Positions 12,086 to 22,899 of a DNA stretch of 64,000 bases are shown here, piece after piece. The translations under genes and the position numbers were made by a program. The notes beneath the pieces were generated by a model, which searched no databases, was not told the origin of the DNA, and was given only the letters and a program-made list of their open reading frames with translations. Location of the stretch: assembly GCA_018296165.2 (NCBI GenBank), contig JACKQL020000031.1, forward strand, positions 434,001 through 498,000, in the 5' to 3' direction. This DNA is from Termitomyces sp. T153 (Eukaryota; Basidiomycota; Agaricomycetes; Agaricales; Lyophyllaceae). The stretch's first letter is position 1; each line of letters opens with the position of its first letter.

Positions 12086-12579
12086 TGATGCTCGTCGTCG
12101 TCGTCGTCGTCAAGGTCAAGCGGTATTGAACCAAGTCATTGTGTCAGTTGTGACCCCGCGGCCCGCCTCACTGCCGTAATCCACCTCACTGCCCAGCACC
12201 ACTCTTTTCCTCAGCCACGAGGGCACGCAACACCATCTTGCGCGTACAAAAATACGTCCCCGACTGTGCAACATATTGATGCCACCTTTGCCGGAGTGCA
12301 GCGCCATGGACGAGGCTCGGGACGGGACTAGGCGTTAGGGCAAAGGGCTGAGTATTCATGCGTCCATGAGTTAGACGGCCGTGGCTCTATGATTGAGGAG
12401 GTTCGCTGGCGTTTTGACCATGGCTTCTCAGTCATTGGTTAACCAGTTTTTAATTGAGGTGATTGCAAGCTTATATTGTATAGTTTAAACGCATTTGCAG
12501 GAGGCCTAAAGAGCTACTGACTCTGGGAATCAAAGGAACCTTATTACAGCGAGTAATGCCTCGTTAATTTCATCATTCC
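12086..12579. other. Promoter side of the DUF2358-like gene; 3' flank of the reductase
   Basis: No gene is supported. A (TCG)n microsatellite (12092-12110) lies immediately upstream of the DUF2358-like ATG, so it would fall in its 5' leader. A 63-codon minus-strand frame at 12116-12307 shows no recognisable features. Confidence 0.5.
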
Positions 12580-13850
12580 TCAAGCCTCTCCTGTCCATTT
12601 CGACAGTGGGATGCAATCGCTCGCAGGTATGCGAGATGTTGGGTATCGCTCTCCAGCTACCTCCGCAGTTTCTACCAGTAGACGAATAGCTTTGACATCC
12701 TCTGGTGCCAAGGTGATTGCTGCAGCGAGCGCATTTTCTTCAACACGTTCGATACTGCGAATGCCGGGGATCGGAATGACTGCCGTGACAGTGAGTACAT
12801 AAATTCTCAGGGTCCAATCGTGACATCGGACATACAATTGGGATGCTCCGCAAGAGTCCATGCGAGCGTTATCTGGCTAGCTGTGGCCTTGTACTTGTCT
12901 GCGAACTTTTGGAGCTCATCAACAATCTTCAGGTTCTTAGGGAAGTTTTCCTCCGAGAATCTGGGCAAGACCCTTCTACCATCGTTTTCGGCGAAGTCAG
13001 CGGGAGATTTAAATCTGTAACATCAACTTCATTACCAAAAGGCTGACTTGGGTCTGTGTTTCAACATACCTTCCAGTGATTAGACCTCGCGAAAGCGGGG
13101 AATATGCGACTACAGCCATACCTGCCTCTTTGATGGCGTCCGCAAACCCAGTCTTTTCTACATAGAGTTCAAAGGGGCTGAACTCCATCTGTGCTGCAAT
13201 GACCTTCTCTCCAAGTCCCGGAACTGCCTTTGCTCGCTTCAAAGTTGCAATGCTTGGCTCTGAAAGCCCAATCCATCTGATCTGCCCGCTCTCCACAAAT
13301 GGCCGCAAGGTTTCGAGTACGATCTCAATCGGGACCTCGGGATCAACGCGGTGCTGATAGTACAGGTCTATGTATTCCGTTTGGAGCCGTTCCATCGACT
13401 TCTTCAACTGCTGGACAATATACGAAGGCTTGCTGTTGGGCTTGCGGGTCGTCTTGGTCGGGTCAAATGCACCGAACTTGGTAGCAAGAAAAATTTCGGA
13501 ACGACGACCGGTCTCGGTGAACCACTTGCCAATCAGCTCTTCGCCTATCAAGTATTGAAATTGCGATACTTATGACTTGGTGGCTCATGGCTTACTGTGC
13601 CCGTAGACATCAGCAGTGTCCCAGAATGTCATCCCACGATTGGCCGCGTAGGTCAGCATTTCGAAAGTGACCTTGTCGTCATTAGCACCGTAGATGGTAC
13701 CCAGAGCGGCGCCCGAACCCATCCCTGGCGGAGAATAGGTTATTCATGGTCTGTATGGATTCAAATGTTCAACGACTCACCCATGGTTCCAAGACCGATA
13801 GCACTGACGAATGGTCCATTCTTTCCCAGGGTACGCTTGCTCAGAGGCAT
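12580..13850 (-). CDS. Aldo/keto reductase
   Basis: This is an NADPH-dependent TIM-barrel oxidoreductase of the fungal pyridoxal reductase/YakC-like type. Start ATG is at 13850 (MPLSKRTLGKNGPFVSAIGLGTMG), stop TGA at 12580. Motifs in order: GTIYGANDD, then FWDTADVYG (catalytic Asp and Tyr), FLATKFGAFDP (catalytic Lys), IDLYYQHRVDPEVPIE (catalytic His), IRWIGLSEPS, MEFSPFELYVEKTGF, VVAYSPLSRGLITG, QITLAWTLAEHPNC and the coenzyme-binding TVIPIPGIRSIERVEENA. The tail ends ASDCIPLSKWTGEA. At least four short introns interrupt it, near 13780-13730, 13600-13555, 13065-13020 and 12835-12790. All four catalytic residues appear intact. The physiological substrate cannot be read from sequence. A stray copy of its tail lies 330 bp further on (14176-14275). 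Confidence 0.9.
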
Positions 13851-14175
13851 CTCGAACTATTGTTGACGAATAGATCATCTGTCTTTATATAACTATCGGG
13901 AAAAGAGCACCTGATTTATGTATGACACACTCCTGACGGTGACCAAAAGGATTTTTAATGTGTACTATCCATACCTATTACTGGCACTAGATGCACACAA
14001 CCAACTTATCCATGTACACGGTCCCTGATTCATAGCTTCTCGTGGAGAATAGACCGACATAAATGACAAGAGCTCCTTGACCTAGGACGCATGGTTACTT
14101 GATTATGTAATGCCTTGCCCTCACACGACCATATGGCCCATGAATGTTTACGACATACAGGAAATCGCGTGATAT
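13851..14175. other. Spacer upstream of the aldo/keto reductase
   Basis: 325 bp with no supported gene. It should include the reductase promoter. Confidence 0.4.
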
Positions 14176-14275
14176 TTATGTGTTCCTCCTTCCAGTCGGA
14201 CAAGGGAATGCAATCACCCTTGGCCATTGTAAAGGATGGACGTCTTTCTCCCGCTGATTCCGGATACCATCTCGT
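14176..14275 (-). pseudogene. Orphan C-terminal fragment of an aldo/keto reductase
   Basis: The minus strand reads ...SAGERRPSFTMAKGDCIPLSDWKEE, matching the tail of the intact neighbour (VAGERYPTSRIPASDCIPLSKWTGE) with the same order of AGER-P, then DCIPLS-W. The bases also match (for example GATTGCATtCCctTGTC against GATTGCATcCCacTGTC). No other reductase domain accompanies it. It looks like the remnant of a duplicated reductase, now read in frame after the decayed transporter. Confidence 0.6.
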
Positions 14276-14499
14276 GATGGTTTCAAAATGCTCGAGTAGA
14301 GTTTTAAAAGCCAATTTTCCAAGCGATCCGCAACTACTACTAATCTTTTTTGGATTCATTAAGCCATATCCCAGATAACACAATAAGTGGGAAAGACACA
14401 GGTAGAAAACAACAGGTTCAGGCCATTGGATGGAGGTATGAGGAAGAGCAGGAAGGGCTCGGATGACAAACAGAAGAGCTCGGATGAGGATCAACACTC

Positions 14500-16506
14500 T
14501 GTCGCGTCAGTATTCATCATGTCCATGGTCTCCGAGGTAGCAAAAAACCAATATACAATGCAACACCACAAGCTGCGGCTCCGGGTCCAACAGCTCTCAT
14601 CAAACTCACAGACATCTAGCGTGAAGAGGATTGATCATGAGATCTGTCTTGACATGAAGTCTGGAGGAATAACGCACCTGACTGATACCGTTCGTCGCAC
14701 CGAGCGACGCGCGATTTGGGGCCGCTACCGCGATAAATATGAATATCGCACCTATCACCTGATGTAAATAACCACTATTGATGGAAATTCGGATTGACTC
14801 GCCGATGATAAACTCATCCCAATCGAGAGCATGGTCTGCAGCGCGATTGCGGCCCACACGCACCATCCTATACCACCCCTCCCCGTCTCACTTAGAAGAG
14901 GGAAAATCAGAAACGACGGGAACGCACATAATACTCCCGACATAAACGTCATCTTGGTCGCAATAACATCATGGATTCTTGCAAAAAAAAAAAATTTGGA
15001 AGATCCCATTCAGAATACCGTAAGCAGAGAGAATTTGACCAATCATTGAGGGAGGGAGACCGAGCCCGCCAAGAGGAATCGGTGTTGAAAGAAAGAGAGG
15101 TTGGATGGTTCGAAAGGTCATTTTAAGCATCGCGAAAAAGGCATAATTACCTGCAGATATGAGGACACGCTGAGTAAGGAGAGAGTGAAGTGGAAGAGGT
15201 TTGTCTTGAGATGAGGGGATATGATACTGGACTATCACATCCGATCTCAGAACGTGCCTTTTATCTCCGTCATGGCTTTGAAGTCGGAACAGACGGGAAA
15301 TTGGCATTGGGGACTTGTGCGCGTCTTCCAGGAACAGAAGTGAAATGACCATATGAATGTCGAGTACGCAGCTGTGATTGCACAAAGTAGAAAGTACGGG
15401 TATTCCTTCAGAACTTTGCTTTTTGCGAACAGACATGGGAATCGTGCGGTGGGGTTGAACAAAATCCCTCCAATGATCGGACCAACCTGGTCATGTACAT
15501 TGATTAGCATCGAAATGATATTTTTAGAAGTAAGATGCAACTTACAGATCCATCAGCAGACCATGCAATTGGTATGTACGCATATGTCTATCGAAAAAAG
15601 GGTGAATAGTCGTAGTAATGTAAACTGTGAACTAGAGGACGATAATGAACGCACTTGTGCTATATTGATTGAATCTGTTATTTCTGCCGTGATACTTGAC
15701 AGAAGAAAGATGACAATAAAATTACAACTCTTAATAATTCGGGGGGTCTACACACCTTTTTATTATACCGACATTCCCATCTTCTATACATCAAGATTCT
15801 GGTAGACACATTTCAAACGAAAAGACACATACCCAGAGCGCACAGGTGCACCGACTACCACGTTCTGAATTAGTAGACCACGACAAATCCTGGTAAGTAA
15901 CGGATACACCAACCAACCTTAGGACTAAGGTCCAGAAAGTCTTTGAGAGCCCAAATGAAACCATCAAAATCGTCAATCCAAGAAGTGAACCACGGGTTTG
16001 CGCCCTATGTTGTCTGCTATACGGCTCCAGTGGAGAACAGTGCTTGCTTGTGCTATGAAGAACAACGAGTGCTACACACAAGATGTCAAGATGCGCAAAC
16101 ATGATATAGAAAGGAAATCATAAAACGACGCACCAATAACCCGACATAGTACCCAACTTGATTTTCATTGTCGTTAGTCACATCAATATCTCTTATGAAC
16201 TGCATGCAAATATAGGAGAGTAACATGTCAGTACAAGAGAGGTTAGGTGATAAGAGATGACCGACGTACTTGCGGCACAAAAGGCGATATCACTTGAATT
16301 GACAAAGGTTCTGAAACCTGCAGTAACATGGCAATTGAGAACTGTCTCCAAGGGAGTGGGAGGCGATCCTGTTTGTGTCCCCGTGCGGGAGAAGGGAGGA
16401 GAGGCGTCTCCTCGCTCGTCCAGCTGACATAAGGTTGGACATAGCGGAGGTGAAGTTGGATGGCGAAGTAGAGTAAGAAAGAAGTTATACCAGTTGGTAT
16501 GGTCAC
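14500..16506 (-). pseudogene. Frameshifted MFS transporter (ZIFL/DHA1-like)
   Basis: The minus strand encodes successive parts of a fungal major facilitator: TSEETPLLPS, LPWRQFSIAMLLQVSEPLS and VISPFVPQ (exon to about 16275), FIRDIDVTNDNENQVGYYVGLL, SLFFIAQASTVLHWSRIADNIGRKPV, LLGLTILMVSFGLSKTFWTLV, GPIIGGILFNPTARFPCLFAKSKVLKEYPYFL, VISLLFLEDAHKSPMPISRLF, and AIFIFIAVAAPNRASLGATNGIS. The pieces are in the right order but in different frames: after RKPV (about 15985), within the helix after YSTFIW (about 15345), and at a run of twelve A/T (about 14983-14994). No ATG starts the first exon frame. Three breaks plus a missing start favour a pseudogene; homopolymer errors could explain at least the third. 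Confidence 0.75.
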
Positions 16507-16559
16507 GAAGGTTGAAATTTATTCGGTTGAGGTCAGACCTAACAAAGATCGAGAGCATG

Positions 16560-18060
16560 ACCCGACTCCAAGACTCATCGGGCTTGCTGACTTGTATTCT
16601 ATCAATTCTGGTCCATCATTTCGCAACTCACTTAGGAGGCGGAATGGCTGCAAGTCTGGCAGATGGCTCGTACGCATTACCCGGCAAGCATGGCAGATGA
16701 TCAGCCAAACAGCTAAACAAGGGCAACCTCGATGGGGCCTATCGTTAATATGAAATCGAAATCTGCCGTAAATTGGTCATGTCAAAGGTTAGAACATCCT
16801 GAGTTACATACAAATACTAAATGAATAATTCGAACCTGATTTGAGATGGATGAATGGCAGAGTATCATGAGGTATCATGATGCTTCTACTTAGTATGAGT
16901 AATAAATGTCGGAAACATCCTTGGCGCATTATCAGATCAGCGAACATCATGATGAATGGGGCAGATAAGGCCTGACTAGTCCGTGCCCAGTTTAGAGAGA
17001 CACACCGAGTCAGGCCTGATAAGTATGTTCTGGTTAGGCCTGATTTGCCTGATGCGTGATCGCTTTTTTCCCGACATACTTTTGCACAGCGGGTCAGTAA
17101 AACTCTCGGTATCGTAGTTTGGTATGTAGTTTGTCACACTGTTCGATACATGTAGACATACGTTATAGGCCTTATTATGCCATTATCAGCTTTGAGCATA
17201 CTATAGATATAAGGAACACCTGTCTAATCAGGAAGTTTTTGCAGCCTGATTTTACCTCATCTGTTTTTTTCAGAGAAAAACTGACGTCGACTCGAGAATC
17301 CGCTGAATTACACTAAGCTGTACTAAGTATCAGCATGGCGTGGATCCTGAAGTCCCCATAGACATCGTCCTGTCGACCCTGCAACCTTTCCTTAGGGGCT
17401 GGGACCAAGCTGGGACGGACTATCCACAGGATTGGTTTGCCAGGATAAAAAAAAACAATATTCATTCTTCTCTTATCTTCTAGACATATGACGGCACAAG
17501 ATCTCGGTCAAAAATTTCCCGAAGAATCTCAAGGTAATCGACGAACTACATAAAGTCGGCAACAAGCATGGAGTAACTGGCAGAATCACATTAGCATGAT
17601 AGGCTAAGCTTATTGATATTTGGACTTACATAGAACGCACTTGTTATCATAGTGCAATTCTATTGTTGTGCCAATTACTGGGGAATTGAATGTCAATCAA
17701 TTTAAAGAAAGAAAGACTCCCAGATCACTTTACTCAAAGAGGATGTAGATGTGATTTCATGTGATTGTGGAGTCTGCAGTAGAGGGAGGTGCCCAGCGAC
17801 CATTGTTAATTCAACCAGTAAGTGGATTCCATTCTAAGAGTGGACAGACTCAATACCTCAATAAATTCAGTGGAAATATGAAATGTGACCTCAATACAGC
17901 ACACAGATATTGTGATCGGGTAGTTGTGGATAAGTTGTTGAATGCTCCAGCTCGGCAGAGCAGAGCGACGTCATTAGGTTTTTTTTAAGGAGGTCTGACA
18001 CAGTTTGCCTTGCAAAATTGTCCTACTGAAAAGGCTAGATTTCGGACAGAAGGTCTCGCG
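16560..18060. other. Intergenic region with no supported gene
   Basis: 1.5 kb between the MFS pseudogene and the 3' end of the MOV10-like helicase. Only short frames occur, none with recognisable motifs. A cluster of AGGCCTGA repeats lies at 16965-17052 and a short direct repeat (TATCATGA) near 16862-16880. Confidence 0.5.
16965..17052. repeat. AGGCCTGAY repeats forming an imperfect inverted repeat
   Basis: The motif AGGCCTGA occurs at about 16968, 17014 and 17036. The first (ATAAGGCCTGACT) and second (AGTCAGGCCTGATAA) form inverted arms around about 35 bp, and a third copy follows in direct orientation. It could be a decayed terminal inverted repeat; no transposase is nearby. Confidence 0.4.
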
Positions 18061-21000
18061 CTAAGCTACCCGCGATAATAACACCTCGGTCCTCCTCCGA
18101 TTCAATCGTTCGAGTCTCGATATATTTTGATCTAGGAAACATGGTGATACGTTGTAAGCCAGTTGTAGTGGCATTAATTGCATTGCCACGTACTCCAGTC
18201 GGGATACATAGTTCCCACTCATTTCCAAATCCAAGTCTGGCCCTACATATCTTTGATTGAAAGAGGTCAGATTGACTGAGTAGATGTGATACAACACACT
18301 TACAATTTGTTACGGATAGAGAACTCGAGAAGCCCTTTCCAATATGGATCCCGCTTTAGTACGGAACCATTTCCAATCACGACCAAAAGCTCCTTTGCTC
18401 GAGTAATTGCAACGTTCATTCTGAAAGTAGCATATCAGATGAGTAGACAAGGTTATAATATGACGAAGTTGATAAATACCTCTTCCTTTCGAACACTAGT
18501 CCGAGTCCTTTCACCTTGTCTTCCTCTAAGAAGCGTGCAGTTGAACGAACGCATGATATGATAACAACTCTACTTTCCCTGCCTTGATAATCCTATGAGA
18601 GACGGGTTCACCTATCGATTGAACTGAAAGAAACTGGGACAAACTTCGACAGTGCCGACGTCAACAGCACCAAGTTTTTCATTCCTCAATCTTTCACGCA
18701 GCCTCCAGACCTGCTCCCTCCAAGGTGCCATTATTCCAATATCAGCCGGACGGAGAGGAGGGTTACAGGTCTCGGCTTCTTGAATTAATGACGTGATTAT
18801 ATCCACGATTTTGTCAATTTCGCCCTTATTATACCACGTAGCCCTCTAGGTATCTCAGCGGAAGGTGAGTGGGGGAAACGAGGTAGATCCAGACTAGTAC
18901 CTCATCGACACATTCTTCTGAAAGATTGTGTCCGAAGAACATTAGTGGTAGCTCTGGGTTCTTGAGCCCGATCCAAGATATTGTCCCATTTGTGGCACAC
19001 GGCTCCAACGAGTCGTTATAAAATAATGCTGAGGGTGGCATTAGGATCGCTGGATGGCTGCGATAATTCTGCAAGAAGTGAGCGATGGACCCAGCTGGGT
19101 ATGTTTGATTCAGTCCATACATACCTTCACTAAATTGGTAAAAGGTATGAACTTGAAGACTTCGGATATCGGCTTAAGAGTACCCCTCGATCTGGCATAT
19201 GGATGGTCTGCATACAACGGGCGTTCAAACAACCTTTCAAGGAGAGAAATGTCGAGTTCCCCTGTCCTGGCCTTGTCTGAAGTGACAATGGGCCCGACTA
19301 CATCGGCCATGACCACATAAAGGTGCGTCAGTGTCCTGAGACAAAAAATTATCACGACACACGTTGCTGGGGGTCACCACAAAGCACAATCTGAGGCGCA
19401 AGCATCGGTGTCGCCACCTCAGTCAAACTGCTTTGCTGTGGCTCGGCAGGTACCGGAGTGAGAACTACGGAAATAGGAATCGAAAGTTCTGGTTCAGAGC
19501 CTTGTGCTGCCTACGAAGAGCACTCATCTATCAGCGAAAGTAAAGACGGACGGTGCAACGCATCGATGACCTCGTCAATTATAAGATGCGTCCAATGAAG
19601 TGTAACATGATATTGTGGAAGACGATGGGGGTGCAGCGAGTTTGTCACTTCTCCTTCCATGCGCATCAGTGCAACGTTGGTACAACGTGCCGCGACCAGT
19701 ACATCTGCATCTAGGCATGAAGATATAACTACCCGATATTTCATCAGAGTCTTCCAGGGTGGGAGAGAGAATTTGTCGTTTTCGACATCTGTGCTCGAAT
19801 GAGGGCTGCATTTTCACAAGCAAAAAATATAAGTTACAGCAGTATTGCGTGATCTTGATGGGAACTTCGGCAAAAGTCCTGTTGGGTCATTGAGACGAAG
19901 CATTTGGTGAGGTTGCAAGAAAGGCCGGAGGCGAAGAACGAGCGTATCAGTAGCTGGATTGGATGGCGCACAAAGAAGAATGTACGCCTCTGGTTGGAGA
20001 CGGAGAATTTGCAGAACATTTTCAACCACAGTCCTAGAACAATGGAATCAAAATCGAACTGCGACCGAAAATATATATGGATACCTTGTTTTGCCCGTTC
20101 CAGGCGGGCCGCTAATGAGATAGGGCACGGGTGACTGGTGCAGCGCAATTGACGCTGCTGCCAGCTATCCGCCCGATCACTCAGAGTCAAGGAGCAACTT
20201 GCAATGAGTTCCTTACCCTTTGCTCAGGATTCAAACCTTGATCAACCCAATCCTGATCCCGAAACGCACGGTCGACAGAATATACTGATGAATAGCTCGC
20301 AAGGTCGTCGGGTTCGGGAAAAAGCCAACGTCGAGCAAGATTATCAGGATTGGCAACAGCTAGTGCTGCGCCCATAGTGGCCGATGCCGTCTCCATTATG
20401 AATGACGGGCGTGCATTAGTGATGAAAGAGATGTTAAATAAGAAGGGTAAGGCGTCATCAGGCGTGTATATGCCATCAGTGGTTTTGAGGTTTGGTGGTA
20501 GTACATGAAGAATATGATGTTTGAGGCTGGGACTGTATAGGTCTAGCAATCGTTCAGATGCACTGTGAAGGCTGAGAATAACTATAAGACACTCACGAAC
20601 GAGACCTTCTCTCTTACCCACCGCGGTGACTCTGCCTTCAAAAGCCATGCCGCTACCTCTCTGATACTTCTCGTATACTTCACGAAGTTGGATGAGGTCC
20701 CCAATCTCAAGACGTGGGTAATTCTCGCGGACACCAGGTACAGTGATAACAAATTCGGCGTCGACCCAAATGCCAATTCTGATTCCAATCTTCCATGACA
20801 CAATCTTTTCTTTTTCGAGTGCAGAACGATCGAGCTCCCAAGCGAGCAGGGTCTGCCAATGACTATGATAGCTTTCTATTTGCAAAGGAGGACATTCAGC
20901 CGAAGGGGGAGAAGAAAGGATAGTAACGGCACGAGACGCGGAAAAGTCTTTAATAAGATTCGGAAGAAGGAATGAATGAAGATAAGCCAGAGATGGAAAT

Positions 21001-21784
21001 ACAGGTACAGGAGGAAGAGGCAAAAGGCTATGTGGTTGTTTTTGGATGTCTTTTAAATACTGAGGTATAAAAACATCTGCCTGAAGGCCTGTTAACTTTG
21101 ATCTTCGATGATTGTTACTGTAACGTACATATTTATCAAATTGGAAAACCTGAAAAGTGATCAGAGCTAAGATGGAACAAGTAATCACGGAGACCTTACG
21201 TTTTGAGTTTCTTGTGTTTCACTAGAGGAAGAAGAGGAAGATTCAGGAGTCATAGGAAGATTTATAAAAGACGTTGGAGCGTGTAGTTGAAATGTAGGTT
21301 CGGAAAATATTTTAGTGGTTTTAGAGTGAGTGGGGTTGATATGAACAAGATCTCTAGCTACTGAGAGGTGACCAGGTCGCGAGCTGAAACCCGGAAATGG
21401 AGCAAGTCTGCCTTTCCAGAAGTCATGAACAATGATGTCGCCTTGTGGTGTCCCTTCGAATATCGGAGGGGAAGCCAGAGGGGGTCTTAAGAGCTCGGGG
21501 GGAAGCAATGGAGCAGGAGAGTTGACAGCAGGGGCACTCAAAGACGGTGAGACTTGAGTAAACCAACCACTAGAATCTGGCCTGAAGTGGAAGGGAGAGT
21601 CATGCCAAGGAGGCTGAAAGGAGGTAAGCGCGATCTCAGGTCGAATCGAACGTGGGTCATGGGGATGATAAGTTGCTTGTTGGTGATGAGAAGAAATAGA
21701 ACTTAAAGGGGGACGAGATAACACAGAAGACTGGGCGACATAGAAGAATTCATCTGTCCCATAGTAGGGCTGATGGTGGTCCAT
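18061..21784 (-). CDS. MOV10/SDE3-type SF1 RNA helicase
   Basis: This family unwinds RNA and takes part in RNA silencing and transposon control in animals and plants (MOV10, SDE3). The likely start is the ATG at 21784 ([14 protein letters not shown]); upstream frame has no better ATG context. The N-terminal 200 residues are Pro/Ser-rich. Then come a beta-barrel region and the helicase core in order: [18 protein letters not shown] (Walker A, about 20125-20030), [11 protein letters not shown] (Ia), [17 protein letters not shown] (DEAA, motif II, split by an intron), CGDPQQLGPIV (III), NYRSHPAIL (IV), [14 protein letters not shown] (V) and [17 protein letters not shown] (VI). The stop TAG is at 18061-18063. 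One frame break is suspected near 19870. All helicase motifs are otherwise intact. Its 5' end faces the transposon island, about 340 bp from the first retrotransposon fragment. Confidence 0.92.
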
Positions 21785-22125
21785 GCAAGAGGTGTAGACT
21801 TTCACACGGCATAAGCCCATCACATGACCCCAGAACGTCAGGTACTTCTTAATTAACACCGTTATAGTGCCGCTCAACGGCGATGAGGAATTTTTTGAGC
21901 CCAATCCGGATCGCAGTGATTATTGTAATCCGATGGATGCATTGATATGGAGCTGAGCATGGCGGCTAGAGTAAAAGTACACTAAAGTATGGGATAATAT
22001 AAAAATGAAATGAATAAAAAATACAGTAATGCACAATGTGGAGAGGAGGGTGGATGAGCAAAAAGATATGATACATATGAAAAATCTAATTAATGAAAGA
22101 AGGAGTGTATAGGTGAGAAACCATA
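21785..22125. other. Helicase promoter region and AT-rich edge of the transposon island
   Basis: No gene. CpG is still present up to about 21970; from about 22000 the sequence becomes A-rich and CpG-free as the transposon island begins. Confidence 0.5.
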
Positions 22126-22420
22126 GGTGCTAGTATGAGTAAGGGCTTAGCAAAATAGTATTTGTATGTATAACAATGTGTGCATCAAAGAAGAGTGGAA
22201 GGCAGCATTCCAAACCAATCATGAACTCATTGAATTCTGGGTGATGTTCTTTGGTCTCACAAACAGCCCAGCCACTTCTCAAACAATGATGAATGATATC
22301 TTCCATGATCTGATTGCAGAAGGTGTTGTTTGCATGTATCTTGACAATATTATCATTCACACCAAGGCCTTGGAGGAACATTATTATTATTGGGTCACAC
22401 ATGTTGTCTTAGAACACCTC
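22126..22420 (+). mobile_element. Ty3/gypsy reverse transcriptase, left fragment (gypsy-1)
   Basis: The plus strand encodes part of a gypsy RT: VCIKEEWKAAFQTNHEL, FFGLTNSPATSQTMMND and the catalytic region VCMYLDNIIIH, in which the second Asp of the usual YLDD is Asn (GAT to AAT). It stops abruptly at ...LEHL (22420). The next codons continue at 36122, showing this element was split by an insertion. It shares its family with gypsy-2 (25750-26070). Confidence 0.85.
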
Positions 22421-22490
22421 TGTCAGGTTCTGCTGACCATGGGGGCTCAGATCCACTGGGCAAGTCCTTACTAGGCAGACTGTTGTGATC

Positions 22491-22836
22491 CGACATGTAG
22501 GGGCACCATGAGCACAGACAATGGGGACTAAAGAATGGACAGTGGCCAGGCCAACAATGGGGACTAAAGAATGAAGAACAGTGGCCCAGGGCAAGGAAGA
22601 CAATGGACAATGGAAAGAAATCATATATATTGTAATGATCAGACTTGTAACACCCTCAGTTGATTATACAGAGACTGAGGGTGAGTAAACTAATTCTACA
22701 TGTTTTGGACATATTCTTATGCATACCCTAGATTTAAACTTACTTTGTATCTAACAGGTATGTGGAATACAGTTGATTATACAGAGACTGAGGATTTAAA
22801 CTTACTTTGTATCTAACAGGATTTCACTTCTCAACA
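22491..22836 (+). repeat. Copia 5' LTR
   Basis: 346 bp, TGTTGTGATCC...CTTCTCAACA, closely matching the 3' LTR at 34846-35201. It contains an internal duplication (TTGATTATACAGAGACTGAGG twice, then TTTAAACTTACTTTGTAT twice). Differences between the two LTRs are dominated by C/T and G/A changes. Confidence 0.85.
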
Positions 22837-22846
22837 GGTTATGGGT
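22837..22846 (+). promoter_or_regulatory. Possible copia primer-binding site
   Basis: GGTTATGGGT starts directly after the 5' LTR terminus. The position fits a tRNA primer-binding site; the tRNA was not identified. Confidence 0.4.
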
Positions 22847-22899
22847 TGTTGCTGTTTTGACTAACTGAAGTGCAAATTCTATATCCTGAAACTTGCAAG

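Noticed and set aside
14030..14497. A single 155-codon minus frame as a separate gene
   Set aside because: It is a chance open frame combining sequence after the MFS remnant with the reductase-tail fragment; no start or splice support.
17761..17988. 75-codon frame as a gene
   Set aside because: No recognisable domain, no splice-linked extension, and low support in gene-poor sequence.
21785..21904. Helicase N-terminus extended to 21904
   Set aside because: The frame there starts with TTG; in-frame ATGs upstream of 21784 give no family-like sequence.
22395..22624. Minus-strand frames with repeated 'FFSPHCWPGHCPF' in both copia LTRs
   Set aside because: They arise from short repeats within the LTR; no start context, no domain, and identical shadows in the 3' LTR.
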